NCBI GenBank assembly: GCA_026874595.1 | Contig: CM049306.1 | Coordinates: forward strand, 28,323,519-28,387,518 | Source: Sipunculus nudus | Taxonomy: Eukaryota > Annelida > Sipuncula > Golfingiida > Sipunculidae | Length of the DNA: 64,000 nt | Reading direction: 5' to 3' | In this document: positions 10,701 through 24,900 of the stretch, piece by piece | Numbering within the stretch: the first letter of the stretch is position 1 | Layout: the number at the start of each line of letters is the position of its first letter | Made by a program: the position numbers and the translations under genes | The notes under the pieces: model-generated | What the model saw: the letters and a program-made list of their open reading frames with translations, nothing else | Databases searched by the model: none | Told to the model about the DNA's origin: nothing

Positions 10701-13130
10701 GTAAGGCAATTTTTGTAATTTTCTGTATCTCCTCTGATACCGCTGTACGGATTGCCGTGATTTTCGACAAACATATGCTCCGGTTGTGTCCGAAGAGATT
10801 CCACCCAGTTTTATTTGCAATATTTGCGTATTACGTGCATAATTAATAATTTTAATATTTGCTCCCCCGCGGGCGCCTCTTTTCTTTGTGTCTTCGGGTC
10901 CCGTAAGACAATGGCCATAGAGTGTGTGATGGCCGAACAGAGTTTTACTCGGGGGCCCTATCTGGGTTATTTGTACATTTCGCGGTCACCGGCCCGAAAT
11001 AATCCCCTTCTCAAAAGGGAGATCTTTGAAAGAATTGTTTGGCAGGCCTTCCTGTCACCGGGATATCGCACGAAGAGGGCTTCTAACTGCATGACCTGAT
11101 ATGCTTGAATGCACATGTACCGCGTCCAGGGCGTTTGACAAATGAGTGAGTCGCATGCGACTAAAATCGTGCCCCATGGTCACAAAAACCAGTGTTTATC
11201 GCATTTGGTTTGTCGCACCCGTCTTTCATGTGCGATCAAAGGACGGCAACCATGAGGCAACACATGACACATACAAGCGTCAAACAGATGACGATAAGTA
11301 GATTTGTCCTTCCAAATCAAGATTTATGCCTGTAAACCTAAATGATATTTCAGTAAAATATAACAAATAATTATGTTTTAATTAAATAAATGTGGAATAG
11401 GACCCCCCCCCCCCCACACACACACACATGCACACAAAAATAATTGTCCTGGCGCCCGTGCTTAACGTTTTACTTTGCTTCCACTTTAAACGTCACTTTT
11501 ATTGCATCAAATTCATTGTTGCAATCTTTCAGTGATACATATATAGTAAGATGCATGTTGACTGTTATAGACATGATGCTTCCCTACAGTTATTCCCCTA
11601 TGAACTTTAATACTCATATTTTGGTAATGGAAGTGTGGGCTTCCCCGATTTCACGTCATGAAGTGGAATCCCCTGTGCGTTTAACGGATGCGTTCATCGC
11701 AAAAGTCGAGCAGGACTCCAGGTCTGCGATAAACGCTTGCATGCGTTGATCGCAGCTGATAATCGTTGCCGGAGGTATGTGTCATGTGTAATTGAAAATA
11801 TAGTGTCCAAAATTTTTACACGGATGCGATGAAAGGATGCGATGATCGGATGCAAATAAACCTTGGAATATGTCACAAATTTTTTACACGGTGCGATTTT
11901 GTCGCAAGAAAATTCGGAGGGCAACTTTAAATAGCGATGTTCAACATAATATATTTTTATATAAAAATTATTTCATTTATCATATCAGCTTCTCCGAAAA
12001 CATCTCCGTCCAATCTTTTGGTTTCAATACGATGTTTATGCCTATCACCCTACATATAATGTATCTATATATTAATAGCGTATCGCGATTTGTGTGATTT
12101 CCGTATCTCCTGATTTCCGGTGGATTTCCGATACCAACGTACGGATTGTTTCGTTCGTCCCAAACCGTGCGTAGCACCGGTATTTGCTAGTTTCATTTTT
12201 AATAGATATAAAATCCTTTAGAGATGCATTGAAAATGACAGTCAGCAGCGAAACAGGTTCATTAATAAACTCCTGTAATAGCCATGCTGGCATTGTGTCA
12301 AGCTAACAGGGTTTGTGTAGGACTTAAACCTTCTATTCTGATAAAGTGGTGGGGCTGATGGTGGCCCGAGCACGTACGTGCACAATTTACATAATTTACA
12401 CAAATTACATAAAGTTATAAAACAGTCACAGAGCTGACTGGTAAACTATGAATTTTTTGCTTTCCCTAAAGGTCTTCACCTGAAAAATACCTGGCAAGTT
12501 AAATTGGAAAGAGACTTTTTGGCACTCGATAATGAATTTAGTTTTCTTTTGTTGGGGGGGGGGGATTGTTCCTAATCCATCTCAGTTCTTTCTAACACTT
12601 TCTGGTACTAATGTTTAAATGGATGAGGGATAACAGGCCTAAGATGAGGTGAAGAAATTCACGAAAATTTATGCTTCACAAGCTTGTGGAATTTTCAGTG
12701 TCTTGTGACTGAATTGCCAACCCGATTCTGACATTTTTTTGTCTTAGAATATCCGTGACAGACCGCAACCGACTGTGTGTGACAATCATCGGTGGGACTG
12801 GAATGGTATGAGAACTATATATTGGTAATATTGCATTTATAATAACAGAGTGCCAGGCATGTTTATGTAAGAATATACATAGTTAAGTTGTGCTTCACTT
12901 CTCAACTTACCTTGTGGTTCTGCTCTGCCAGTTTAATGCCAGCTATTAACTTGCTCTAACTGTAGACTTTGTGTGATATCTGGCTCACACCAGGTTCGTA
13001 TTAATGAACTGCGTATAATTCCTGCTAAGAAATGTTTTTATAACGTCTCTGTGACGGATGTGTGCGATTGTTCATCTACAAGCTGTTAGTGAACACGGTA
13101 CATGCGCCAGTGTTGAAAAAGAAACTGTAA
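7704..13130. other. Long non-coding stretch with minor repeats
   Basis: No exon is recognised. Visible items are a short direct duplication near 9870-9945 (GTTCAGCACTGCAT repeated about 40 bases apart), a C-rich tract near 11402-11415 followed by CA repeats, a G-run near 12545-12554, and a stretch at about 11130-11930 rich in GCGA/GATGCGA words that may be a decayed element. Open frames at 9124-9492 and 10815-11099 show no domain or splice context. Confidence 0.5.
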
Positions 13131-13134
13131 GTAA

Positions 13135-13240
13135 ACTTAAAGGTGGCTGGTTGCATAAGTGGGAAGATTGAAAAACGCCATTTTCAAAACTATAGTGCGT
13201 CTGACTTGCCACCATTTCAATAAATAATTATATCCTGATG
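13135..13240 (+). repeat. Fragment of the TTAAAGG-ended repeat family
   Basis: It contains 'TAAAGGTGGCTGGTTGCAT' followed by 'AAAACGCCATTTTCAAA'. These correspond to the middle of the copies at 7283-7703 and 29995-30385, with more divergence. Only part of the unit is recognisable. Confidence 0.45.
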
Positions 13241-16200
13241 AATGCTCAATATGATATTTAAGTGAGTCTTGAAAACAAGTATGTAATACATAAGATTATT
13301 CGAGTTTCATTGTATTCCTTGTTAAACATTATTGATTTATGACAATAAATTTCTACGCCTTTGTTATATCATGCTTGATGATATTACATGTCTTGTTAAT
13401 ATAACATAATTTTTGTGTAAATTCATATAATGTCATTCAAGATAAGGTACGCCAACGTGCGATTTGCCTGTGAACATGGCTTCGCCCTGTCTGAACATGA
13501 CAAAAGACAAACCGATTTTTAACACGCATTCAATCTTTTTTTTGTGTATATACTTTATTAAACAATAGAAAATTATTATCAGTGAAACAATTGGGAACTC
13601 CGGTGTGTTATGATAGGAAATCACCAATATTCACTGCTAAAACCTGAGGAAAAACAATTAGCTGACTATCTGCAATAAACTATGAACATATGTCCACTGA
13701 AATAGCGATGTTGTTTAAGGACACTTCACGGTCGTTCAAACAACTTGATTATCATAAATAATATGAGAAACATCGTCGTCTAAAAAACGCCATTAAGCGC
13801 CGTCACTGCAGGAGGAGATGTCAAGAAAGTTATGAATTCTAATTAGACGGCGTAAAATGTGGTGATTTTCTGTATTTTAGGATCCGCGTTATAATATGTC
13901 AAAAATTTTACCAAAATTGCACATCCAGATAAATGTAATTTTCAAGATGGCGTCCAAGATGGACACCAAGCCATAAAATGGAAACAATTTATTTTCATTA
14001 AAAAGTTGTATTTTATTATCTACTATAAGGTTTTGGATCCCGAAATCAGTTGGGACCAATTAAAACATCTCTAGGTAATCATAATACAAGCAATCCAAGT
14101 TGGGTTCCAAGATGGCCGTAAAGAAAAAAAATCATTATGTAGTTCCATGTAGCCTCAAATAAATGCATGATAGCTGTTTAGGGGGATATTGCAATGAAAC
14201 AAACATTTTCCCCTTTGCATTCAGAAACAAACATTTTTCAATCAATATTTTTATTGAAAAGATACTTTGTCCTTGGTTTGAAATGGTACGCCTTTTGGAG
14301 AAATAGAATTGAATGTTTGCAAACATACCAGAGCCATTTATTTGGTGTATAGCCTAGTATTTTTGACGGATGATACTCAAATATTTACTCCTTCGCATAA
14401 ACGGTTTTTATTCAGTCTGCAACTAGAATAAAACATCAAATTTTATTATAAAATACTACTGCACATTTCCATTTGTAACTGCACCAATAGGGGTCAACTG
14501 CACGTAAAATATATCCTGTAGCACCAATATGGCTACCAATAATTTACACCAACAAGGGTAGACGCATTTACCTTTCTTCATCATTGACGCGAGTTTGCTG
14601 TCTGCCGTTAGGTTTATGCGTTACAAAATATCGAATTAAGCCCAATGAAAGTATCATTTGGTGATTATGTAATCAAAAATATCAAGCATGGAATCCAAAA
14701 TGACCACCTGTGCACTGAAAAGGCTTAAGACAGCGTATACTTCTAAGAGAATGAACTTTATGGATGGTTCTTAGAGGATACAACGAAGGCACTTTTGTGT
14801 TGCAAATAAGTTTGCCAAATGTTGCTTGAGACGGTACAGAACTCAAAGGACCTGACTCGGACCTGCATCTGGAGGACAGGCCTCGAAATTTAGGCTAAAT
14901 CGAGCTCAAGTCCTGCATGAATAATCTCTGTCGTACATTCATGAAAAACATTCTCCTAACATGTATACGGATATGTAACATGTACAACTGTTAAAGGATG
15001 TTTAAATGGCTATTTGTTCCGGTATTGTATATCTACCCTTTGCGTTATCTTTAAACTCATTGTATCCAGTGTTTTATAGTCAGAGCTGGTGTTCAACGTT
15101 ACTAAAATCTTGGTAGTCCATCAAGCCCGACGCCTATGTACGTCATGTCTCCTGTTGTTTCGCTTATGGTTTCGCTGAATCAGGTCGGGGGAATCCTCCC
15201 GATTCCATGAGTACCACTGTTGGGTTTCTAAAATGCTTAGTCTTTTCTAATAAAACAATTACTTGTTTTGTCAGAGCATGCCCACATACCCTGTTTTACT
15301 CTTTTACTACTCACAGATTTGGGACGATTTCATTGTTGACTATATGTTTCCCTTATCATGGATTGAAAGCATTTATGAGGCCTCCCTTGCTTTCATTTTA
15401 CTAACCAGAGTCCAGAAGTTGCTTGGGGATTCTGGAAATCTCCATCCAGATTATGTTTGATCCAGCGAAGCTGAGCTTTTATAATTCCTGTCTTGAGGAT
15501 ACATGCCAAGTTCTTCCCAGAAATAGATGAAAAGCACCTGTCCCCTTCCTGCAGTCTGCCCCGACTATGGCATCAATTTCGACTAGCAAAGTGCGCTTGC
15601 CGTGTCCAGAGATATTTTTTTACTTCGTGGTCAAGATTTACATAGAAGGATGCTGGCGAGAATTGGGGATCAGGCACTGACAAGAGGCTGAGAGGTAGCG
15701 GTGTTTCGTCAGCTGCTCGTTACTGCGAGTTTGTGGCCTGATAGCTGATAGAAGAGTTATTTTAATGGTAAATCATTCCCCACGAATCTTCCTCACCATG
15801 CCCTCTTCCTTAGCTTTGCCTCCAAATGAGAACAATAGCGTCATTCATTAAGTTTTACTGTCACTTACTATTATATAATGCTTTACTCTGAAACAAAGAT
15901 GACACAGATGTCACAAACCCTTTTTGGAACCAGGATGATAAGCATTTGGTTCCATTATACTGGCAGGCATCGATGTAGCTCAAGCAGTCTTCTTAAAATG
16001 GTCCAAAGCAGCTGCTTATATGACCGATGTACCTGTAGCCGAGCCATTTCACAGCGTTTTAGACCTTGTAAACTTAACACAAGAATGACAAACTTGACGT
16101 TGGAATGATAAATAATATATAACGTCATACAGATAAATGTGTTTAAAAAGATGACTCATCGTGAATCATGATTTAAGTCGCCCAAGATATTTTGTTCCTC

Positions 16201-19200
16201 ACAATCTTTATGTGAACACTGTTTTACTGATCTGATGGAAATTTTAACCATTTCCGTTGTATCGATGGCCGTTTTGGGTGCCAATTTTACCCTTAAACAA
16301 TAGGTAAAGGTTGCAATAGTACGACAATAATATAGTGATGCATGAACATTTAATTTAAATAACTTGCAATCGACAGCCATTGTAGACGCTATATTGGATT
16401 TGCCATTTACATGACTCCATAGTGATGTTTTCCTTGGTTCCAGTGGATTTTTGTTTTATTGCATGTTATGCGGATCCTATAAGACAGAAAATCACCATAA
16501 CACAAATTTCTTGCAGTTTTTTTTGGTTGAGCTTCTTTTTACCATATTTTGACCCGTCTATAAATACCAAGGCTTATTCTGCCCTGTCATTGTCACATGT
16601 ATATTGAACAGAAATATAAACAAGTCATAATTACCAATATAAATAATGGGCACTCATAAGTCAAATGAAATATAAAGCCTTTGATTCTTATTGACTAGAG
16701 CGCATCTGTGAAAAAATAAGGTAGTGCCATATCTTTAAATACTGTCTAGTATATTGAAATATTCCCCCGGTACATATGTCCTTCGGACAGGAAACTATCG
16801 CAAATAAGCCCTTAGTTGTGAGTGATCTACATCTGATATCCCCAACATATTATGTAGCTAGTACTTATAACGAGTTTGCATTAATTCTGACCCTATGTAC
16901 AAGGTTAATGTAGTTTAATTCACGTTTAGTTCTGGTTCAATCTGAAATGACTTGAAAATTAAGGCCCAAAGTTCACCTCTGGGCATTTATCATTCATAAT
17001 ACCATTATCATTCTTTTTTTTATTCAGGAATACTGGACAAAACAAGACTGTGGCCTTCAATTTTATTGAGTTACAATTGAAAGCCACACCTGACACAGTA
17101 CGACATTTTGCTTAAAACTTACCTGTTCTTTTTCATTTTGCAGAACACTTGCGCTTTCATTGGATCCATATGGTAGGACGTGTTGGTTTAACGGACTACT
17201 CGAACGACTGTCAACGTATGCCTACCGTATATTTATGGCTGTCTCATATCCTTGGGACAGCTGCTGCCTGAGGTTAAACTATATGCTGATTCGGTACATC
17301 AATAAATAAACGATGATGTATTGCCACTTGTGATTTGCTATTTTCCCCTTCCATATATGAACAGGTGACTGGCTCTTAAGTCCTAATCATCTCCAGTCAG
17401 TTGTCTTAAATTTATGTGTCACTGGTTCATAATTCTAAATTCTATTTTTAATTATATGTATGGTGTGTTATCTCGTCTGTTTGATTTCTGTTGAGAGTTT
17501 GAACCCAGATTTGGAAGGTCAACCATTTCATCATTATCAAATGTAACCGTGAAGTGAGCCTCTGGAAAGAAGTTCATAGTTTGTGTCCGTTTTTTTTTTT
17601 TTTTTTGTCTTTGCATACCTTCAGGTAAGAAGTATCCCGGACCTATGACGTCAGGTATACATTTGCAGGGTCAGCCCAAGTGCGTCTTAGGTGGTACAGA
17701 AAATTAGGTATGGGTTTTTAGTTTTGTACAATTAATTGTATAATTAATTGCGGATTATTCACACACCACCATCTAAACCCGATAATAGTCCAGAGAGACG
17801 GAGCCCGGTGATGTGCACTAAAAGGTCACTGCTGTGATGACTCGTATTAAACCCGGGAGCACAAACACTTAGCCAAATCGACAAGTTCATCTAAAAATTG
17901 CAGACATCCAGGATGCTTTTATCCTCAGTATATTTAACGCTTGTCAGCACACGCAAGAAGTTAATTCCTGGTCTATGACCCGGCTAAATGGCTCCCATCA
18001 ATTGCGGCTGGCTTCTTCATGTCTGACTGGATGGCCTTCATTCAGTGAGGAATGGAGGCATAAACCATTTGATGGTAAATGGACCGTGTGTTAAGCTGAA
18101 TACTATATGGATTGAAATTTGTTGAATAAAATAGCAAAAATATGTTCAGATGTATTTCACAGTTCTAACCAAATCCCCACATACAATATTAATAATAACC
18201 TTCCAAACATAATTTTTTATATTAGAATCGTGATATGTGAGCTTTTAAAGGGATACTTCTCTTAATGTCTGTACTCTGGGGCCAGGCCTAAAAGCCAAAG
18301 CGAGGTTCCAGCTGCCAGTTCTCCATGCCAAACGTGAGAGGTCCGGCTTCATAAAGAACAACGTCAAGTTGTTTATGGTCCTATTTCTTCCCGTCCCACA
18401 TGTACTTTGTTAGATTTGTCTGGAGCCAATATTTAAGGACCCTTTCTTCAGATTCATCTGGTGACCGTTGTACCAGAATGGTTTCTCCTTACTCTCATAG
18501 AGAAACAGATGGCACGTCAGCGAACACTAGGTCTGATCAAAACGTCCAGATTATTTAGAGATCGCCTAATATCGCATTATTACCACAGGATCAGCCTATT
18601 TCTAAAAATGTCAGCTATCCTAAATTAACAGATTAATTATGTATATGGTTTGGTATCTATTGCATCTACATAAGCTTTATATGAACAGAAGAGGAGGAAT
18701 TTCATCGTAATGTAGCCAAACGGTAAAATAACCCAAGCACATACCCTCTTTTTAAATTACTCATATTATTGCTAATAAATTTGATCTGAACTAATTATTC
18801 TTGTCACAGGCATTTAGAAATCTGAATCCTTGCCTGATTGCAACTTGATGCAAAAGTTTTCTGATGGAATTGGACAAAGACTGTCACACAAAACCATGTC
18901 ATTTGCATGGCGTGGATCCTTTGTAGCAAAACGGGTTGTTTGCTATTATTCTATTATACGGCATAATTGCCCTCTCTATCAAGGGTTAAATCTGGTGCTG
19001 GGATTAAATTCCCCTTTTGGAAGTGGTTTTACTTCATCGTAAGGCTATATCCCCATCTTGGAATTTGGAGGTTGTCTATGGAAAACATAAACAATAAACC
19101 CCTTCCTTTTCCAAAGTGTGAACCTGCTCCCATTGTATTATTCATAATATGTATTCTGTAATCGCCTCCGTATTCGGTAGTCATAAACACCATGACCACT

Positions 19201-19900
19201 GGCTATTTCAGGAAAGTGTTTGCGGTTAATAAAGTATTGAGAAAAGATACCAGTTCAGGTAGAAGCAAGTTAGTTTTGGAGTCTTATTAAATTAAATGAT
19301 TCACACATCAGTGCAAAAAAAGCCTGAGGAATAATACAGAAATGCTCATTTCAAACTGGATGTTTGACAAATGGAAAATTGACACCATTTCAAGTCACGC
19401 TGGTTTAATGAATTAATATTAGTATTAGCGGACTCCTTATTTCAAAGCAAGTCACTATTTATGTTTCTGTTATGTAGATATATATTATACATGTGCTATA
19501 TTTCCCCGATTTTCTGGAATCACATATTTGCAAATCGTCGAATTTATTTCCCTTGAATGCGATACTTTGGCAGTTTTCTGTATATTACGAACTCACCCAT
19601 CCCCAAGAAAATGTTGGTCACTGACTAATACTTATAAGAAAAACTTGAAGTCAGTATTTCCATTGGCTTGAAAACTTATTCGTGACATTAAAATATTCAG
19701 ATCATATTTATTTATATAACATGGTAATGTAAACAGGATAATGAATACAAAAAAAGCAGAAATTGTATCACCAAAATGACATGGATAAACCGATAAGTTT
19801 GACACAACATACATTTGAAGATAGGATCAATAGCTTTAAATCAAATATTTTAATAATGAAAACTTGCAATTTTGACATTTGGCCCTAGTCTGTCAGTCCT
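13241..19900. other. Non-coding stretch, little recognised
   Basis: AT-rich sequence without a supported exon. The phrase CCAAGATGG/TCAAGATGG recurs at about 13942, 13955 and 14107 inside what may be a diverged interspersed repeat. A T-run lies near 17590-17606. A strong acceptor-like signal (pyrimidine tract then TTTTGCAG) at about 17127-17144 has no convincing exon after it. Confidence 0.45.
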
Positions 19901-19917
19901 TTATATCCAACAATAAA

Positions 19918-19935
19918 GGGCACGACAACTATTCT

Positions 19936-19985
<50 letters not shown>

Positions 19986-20056
19986 CTTAGGAATTCCCAG
20001 CGAAGGCGATGACAATCAGAGCCATTACACATGCAGGAAAGGGTACGACAACTATT

Positions 20057-20102
<46 letters not shown>

Positions 20103-20147
20103 GGAATTCCCAGCGAAGGCGATGACAATCAGAGCCATTACACATGC
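19918..20147 (+). repeat. Tandem duplication of a ~120-bp unit containing (GA)n
   Basis: Two nearly identical copies (about 19918-20033 and 20040-20147) each contain 'CGACAACTATTCTGAGAG', a long (GA)n run, and then 'GACTTAGGAATTCCCAGCG' and 'GACAATCAGAGCCATTAC'. The open frames on both strands are the reading of the GA/CT repeat and are not genes. The copies differ mainly in GA run length and an extra CAGAGA. Confidence 0.9.
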
Positions 20148-21947
20148 TCAGGGGTGATGCTGTCTAAAGTGATATGTACCACGTGATCAACAGTGACATG
20201 TAAATCTGCTAGAGTAGATTTACGGGGGAATGTCCTGGGCAATGCCAGATTACGGGCCTGACCTGAGGGGCGCGACAAGGACAATGGCGACAATAAACGT
20301 AATGACGGGCTGTAGAATTGTTGCATTTACATTAACCAGTAAGGTGTATCATTCCAAAACCCACGAGAAATCAATCCTGCTACCATGTTGATTCACTCTT
20401 GAAAAGATTGATTTAATTTAATTACCAAGTGCCCCCTCAGTGTCCTATACATTGTTTCACGCCAACACCTGGGAGACCATGGTATATTTGTTGAAAACTT
20501 CCAACTGAATAGTACTCTCGGCTAGTATTGTTAGTTCACGAAAGCAATAAGTGGATGCAATAGAAATGGTCTGAGTAGCGCCAGATATGAAATTGCCTTT
20601 GAAAGAGACCTGAAAATGGGCTGGCGTGTGTAATGATGAGGAAACGCAATAAGCTAAGTGTCGCATACAGCCGGAGCAAGGCGTCGTCGGCTGACTTGAC
20701 TGCGCCTGGACTGGACGCTTTATACCTCCTGTGACAAAGTTGAACAGTTTAATAAGAAGCCTTTTCCGCGTGGTATGACACAAATGCGCAGCATGCTATC
20801 TGTTTGACATCTGTTGGAAGTGACCTGGAATGGGGATGGACTATGTTTGGACCACCACTCTGAGTGCTGCCAGCGATCCAGGTCTTGGTAATAACGGAAC
20901 CAAGGGGCCAGACGGCTTTCCTGGGCATGGGCAATTATCAACGGTGATTGGCGGGGGAAATATGAGACAAGGATGGACGCGTATTAGATAAGCCAATAAT
21001 TTTGTCATTTTTCAATACTGGGGCGACGAGCTATGTTCAATCCGTGTATTTTTGTTCGGCTGGACAGAATGCTGTCAGCTACAAAGACAAGAGGCAATTA
21101 ATTAACCATTGAAGACCAGTGCGGACAAATATAAATAAAGACCCACTCTTAGCTGCAACGGCAACTAGTTTACACAGCCCTGTAACAAGGCATTAGTGAA
21201 TCACCCAAATGGAAATGCCAGAATGACTGGGTTTCTGCGACTGGTTATAGTCAACACAGGAAGTATACCTTCTGCGCTGGACAAACAGTGGCAGGCGCGG
21301 CCAGTACATTTCACAGATTAACAACCAGCGGACGGAGTCAACTGGTGCTCCTTAATGAAATTTACTTCAAGGGTTTGATTATTTGCCCGAATGTCACGCT
21401 TGACCTGGACGCCATCATTCACTGTGGACCGACAGTCAGCAGCAGGGAGTACGTCACTGTCAGGTGGCTTCTGTTGCCCGCGTCAAATACCTGCTGGTCA
21501 AGCAGGATCAGGCCCCACGGAAGCCTTGTGACCCGGTATATGAGCTACAACTATAAAGATGCCTTCTGGAAACAAACCGTGAGTCAAATCAATCTTCTAT
21601 ATGAAGTTTCCAGACTAGCTGGTAAATATTAACGTTAAAGTGGAGCCTGATGATAAGCGATCACACTTTATGTTCAAGACGGCGGTCTCGGAGTGGGCGA
21701 AACCTTTAATATAATATCAGCGCAGCCATTACATTAGAAACATCATAATGTTTAAGGTACTTTATGTGTCTAGCCACATATTTTTTTTTCTCCGATTTAA
21801 AATAATTTTAGGGTCCATAATTAAATTTAAAAAAAATGCATTGTTTTGCATGGTGAGATGATATGCTACCCAAAAAGACTATTTTTTATAAATGAAAGTA
21901 ATGGGCCATTTATCTTATGAAGAGCAAGAACGCTGTCTCTCTCTCTA

Positions 21948-21990
<43 letters not shown>

Positions 21991-24900
21991 CATCCCATAT
22001 GATTTCTGTATTAACCACTCCTGTATGAGAAGCTGTTATAAAGCTTACTACAAAGCCTACTATGACGCAGGACCGGAGGAGTTAAATGTCGACCGCTGTC
22101 AACCTTTATGGGATCGTGGATTGTGGTGTTTGGTCCCGTTTCCATCCAGACAATAATTACAAGTGTTACACGCCATCAGCCTGCAGGCAATATCAGTGCA
22201 GACGACAGATTGTTCACGTATCAGTAAATCTATGGCAGTGATCATTCAGTTTAGATACGCTTTTCAAGGCCTGAGCTCCAGTGTGTAACCGTAATCGAAT
22301 GGACTTTTTTTTAAAAAGGAAGGCACAAAAAGAAATACAACACCTTAGCATAAAAATCCTTCCCATCTCGATTTATCTCTTGACTTCCACGCGGCCAATT
22401 CATTAATAATTTCATATTTCCAATTAAAAGAATTACACATGTATCTGTTTATCTACTCAGTTTTGCCATTGAACATTTTTCACACGTTCAGTGACTCTCT
22501 TCTCGTAACCTCAATTCATCGAGATAAAAATTTAGACTGCGCGTTTGGTAGTTTGTATAAAAGTTCAGAAGCATTTCAGACATTATAAATTCATATGTTA
22601 GGAATATTTGTGAATTGTGAATATAAAGAACCAAGCAAAATAAAGAAATTTATATACTTTAAACAGAAGTCGAATGAGGAGTGTAGATATTTTTCCCAGG
22701 GTAACTTTAATATATATGTATATTTCATATAATTTTAAGGGACACCGTAAGTGTTAAAACAGAATATTTATATGAATTATAGAGTTGTTTGGGTAGGGGG
22801 AGGTATATTAAAACATCGTTCTTTAGTGGGTTGATGTGGCCGTTGTAAAAAGAGTAACTGTTTTTTTTCATAAAATACTCAGATATTGATAGAAGGACGG
22901 GGGAATAACTTAAAAAAAAACGTTCTCGATGATGCTGATATTGAAACAGGGCTGACTATAGAATTACAATTAATCCCATGCATTTACGTTTAGTATGTCA
23001 GTTCCTTACGTGCATCACAAGCGCTTAATCAATCTGTTTTTGTGTGAATTTGGTAAAACCGGTCGTTTATTCTAGAAACTCCCAACCCAGATTTTCTTCT
23101 TTACAAAATTTAGCATAAGATATATTATCACAGCTCGGGTTTATAGAAAATATGCCATTTTATTCAGTGGCACAGGTCCCTAGGTTCGCCATGCCATGCC
23201 ATGGTATGTACGATTCCACCAAGCGATGGTCGCTTTTGCTAATTTGCAAATAATAATACATGACAGCTGTGGTTAATTTTATCAGAGAAGATAAGCAACG
23301 TATATATTAACATTCACAATCTTCAATTATCTGGCTAAGCGAATTGCTTCAGTTTATCTGTGAACGGAAACAAAATTACATTGCTGCCTGCCACAGTCAC
23401 GTACAGTGGAACTTTTCTGAAAGACCACTTGTCTAATATTGTTAAGATCACCCTTGAGTGAACCGAAACCAATCACATTGGTTGTAAGTGATCACTAACA
23501 AGAACACCTGTGAATTAAGACCAATTTTGGGTTTTCTTGTTAGACCGGTTTCACTATATATGTATTCTTGATAGGGGTATATATGAAGACACTCTTCAAG
23601 TTTCAAAGTTTCAGTGAACTCAAGTGGTCAGTCCATAACTTATATAAGCTTGGTGCAGGGGCGTCAAAATTGGGGGGAGCTGGGGGGGGGGGGGGTTATA
23701 AATCCACCCCTTCCCTTTTTTGGCAAGGTGGGGGGGGGGGGGGCAGATGGTCAATGTAATCATCCCCCCCACCACTTTTAAGAGAATATTTATTTATTGC
23801 AAATGAATATATTAATAAATAGAATAATAGATTTGGTTCGATTTATAACTATGAAATATTAATCTAAACCTGGTTTAGAATTAATTTATACTAGAAACAA
23901 AATCTTATTTTACATACCTTATACTTTATTTATATATATTTGAAATGTGATTAAGTATATCTATTTGAGGTGTGTCATACAAACGCTAAGGTGTGAATAT
24001 ATATATGTGTGTGTGTATGTGTGTGTGTGTCTGCGAGTCATCCCCACCATCACTGGAAGGAAAATGGACGCCACTGGCTCGGTGCAGAACATTTGTACTG
24101 AACATCACATTATTCATTTTTTGCCTTGGGAAGTCGAGCCAAACACTTGCAGGTACATTACTGTCCTCAGAAGTGTAACACATGTGCCATTATGCATCCA
24201 TAGTGTATAGGACATACATGTACAGGACGGTTGTCTTCCGCGGACACTCTATTCCCAGATGACCCAGCCGTTTCACCCATTTCATCCCTTCCTGAAGGGC
24301 TGAATTTAACACATAATGGTACCCAGGCAGGATGAATTTAACAATATGCATATTGCATTCCACAAAATAGCGCTAGAGGTGGTAGAACGTGATCGCCGAT
24401 GGAGTCTGGGGACGAGGGAAACTTCAGACCTACAAAAGGTCAAATACTGCTCATAATACCGGGATACAATTTTCAGACAAGTCTCAAACGATATTTTATA
24501 TTTTTTTTAAAGTAACAGCCGACTTAACTACTGATAGAGACTCGTTGTATATGGTTGTCATCTGTAGGCTTACCAGATCTGAGGGATCGTAGTTTGTTCC
24601 TGGAATAATATAAGCGTCTATTATAATTATTCCCAGGGCGAGTGACTGTCAGGAAAATATCGCAGGAGCTCGCAAACGTTATAGCTTTCAGCAAGAAACG
24701 TGAAGTTGACCATAGAACCGTAGGCCAGTAAATGATTTTTGTATGTTTGAGCCGTACCCAAAGAAATCCCTTGTTTTTTACTTGCCGAAAAATGCTCCTC
24801 CCCAGAAAAAAATCTTTTGACAGATTGAAGATTGGGGAACGCGGTAGTAGGCTCAGTCACTACCTATCTATACAGCCTACTTGTTGCAAGATAATATTTA

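Noticed and set aside
11130-11930. Possible inverted element with GCGAC/AAAATCG words near both ends
   Set aside because: Only short words match and no consistent terminus or target duplication could be aligned by eye.
17127-17172. Strong acceptor-like signal followed by a short stretch and a GT
   Set aside because: The stretch after the acceptor is about 29 bases with no recognisable coding content.
21288-21632. A 114-codon open frame in GC-richer DNA
   Set aside because: The peptide has no recognisable motif and there is no supporting splice site. It was kept only as a note in the description of the stretch.
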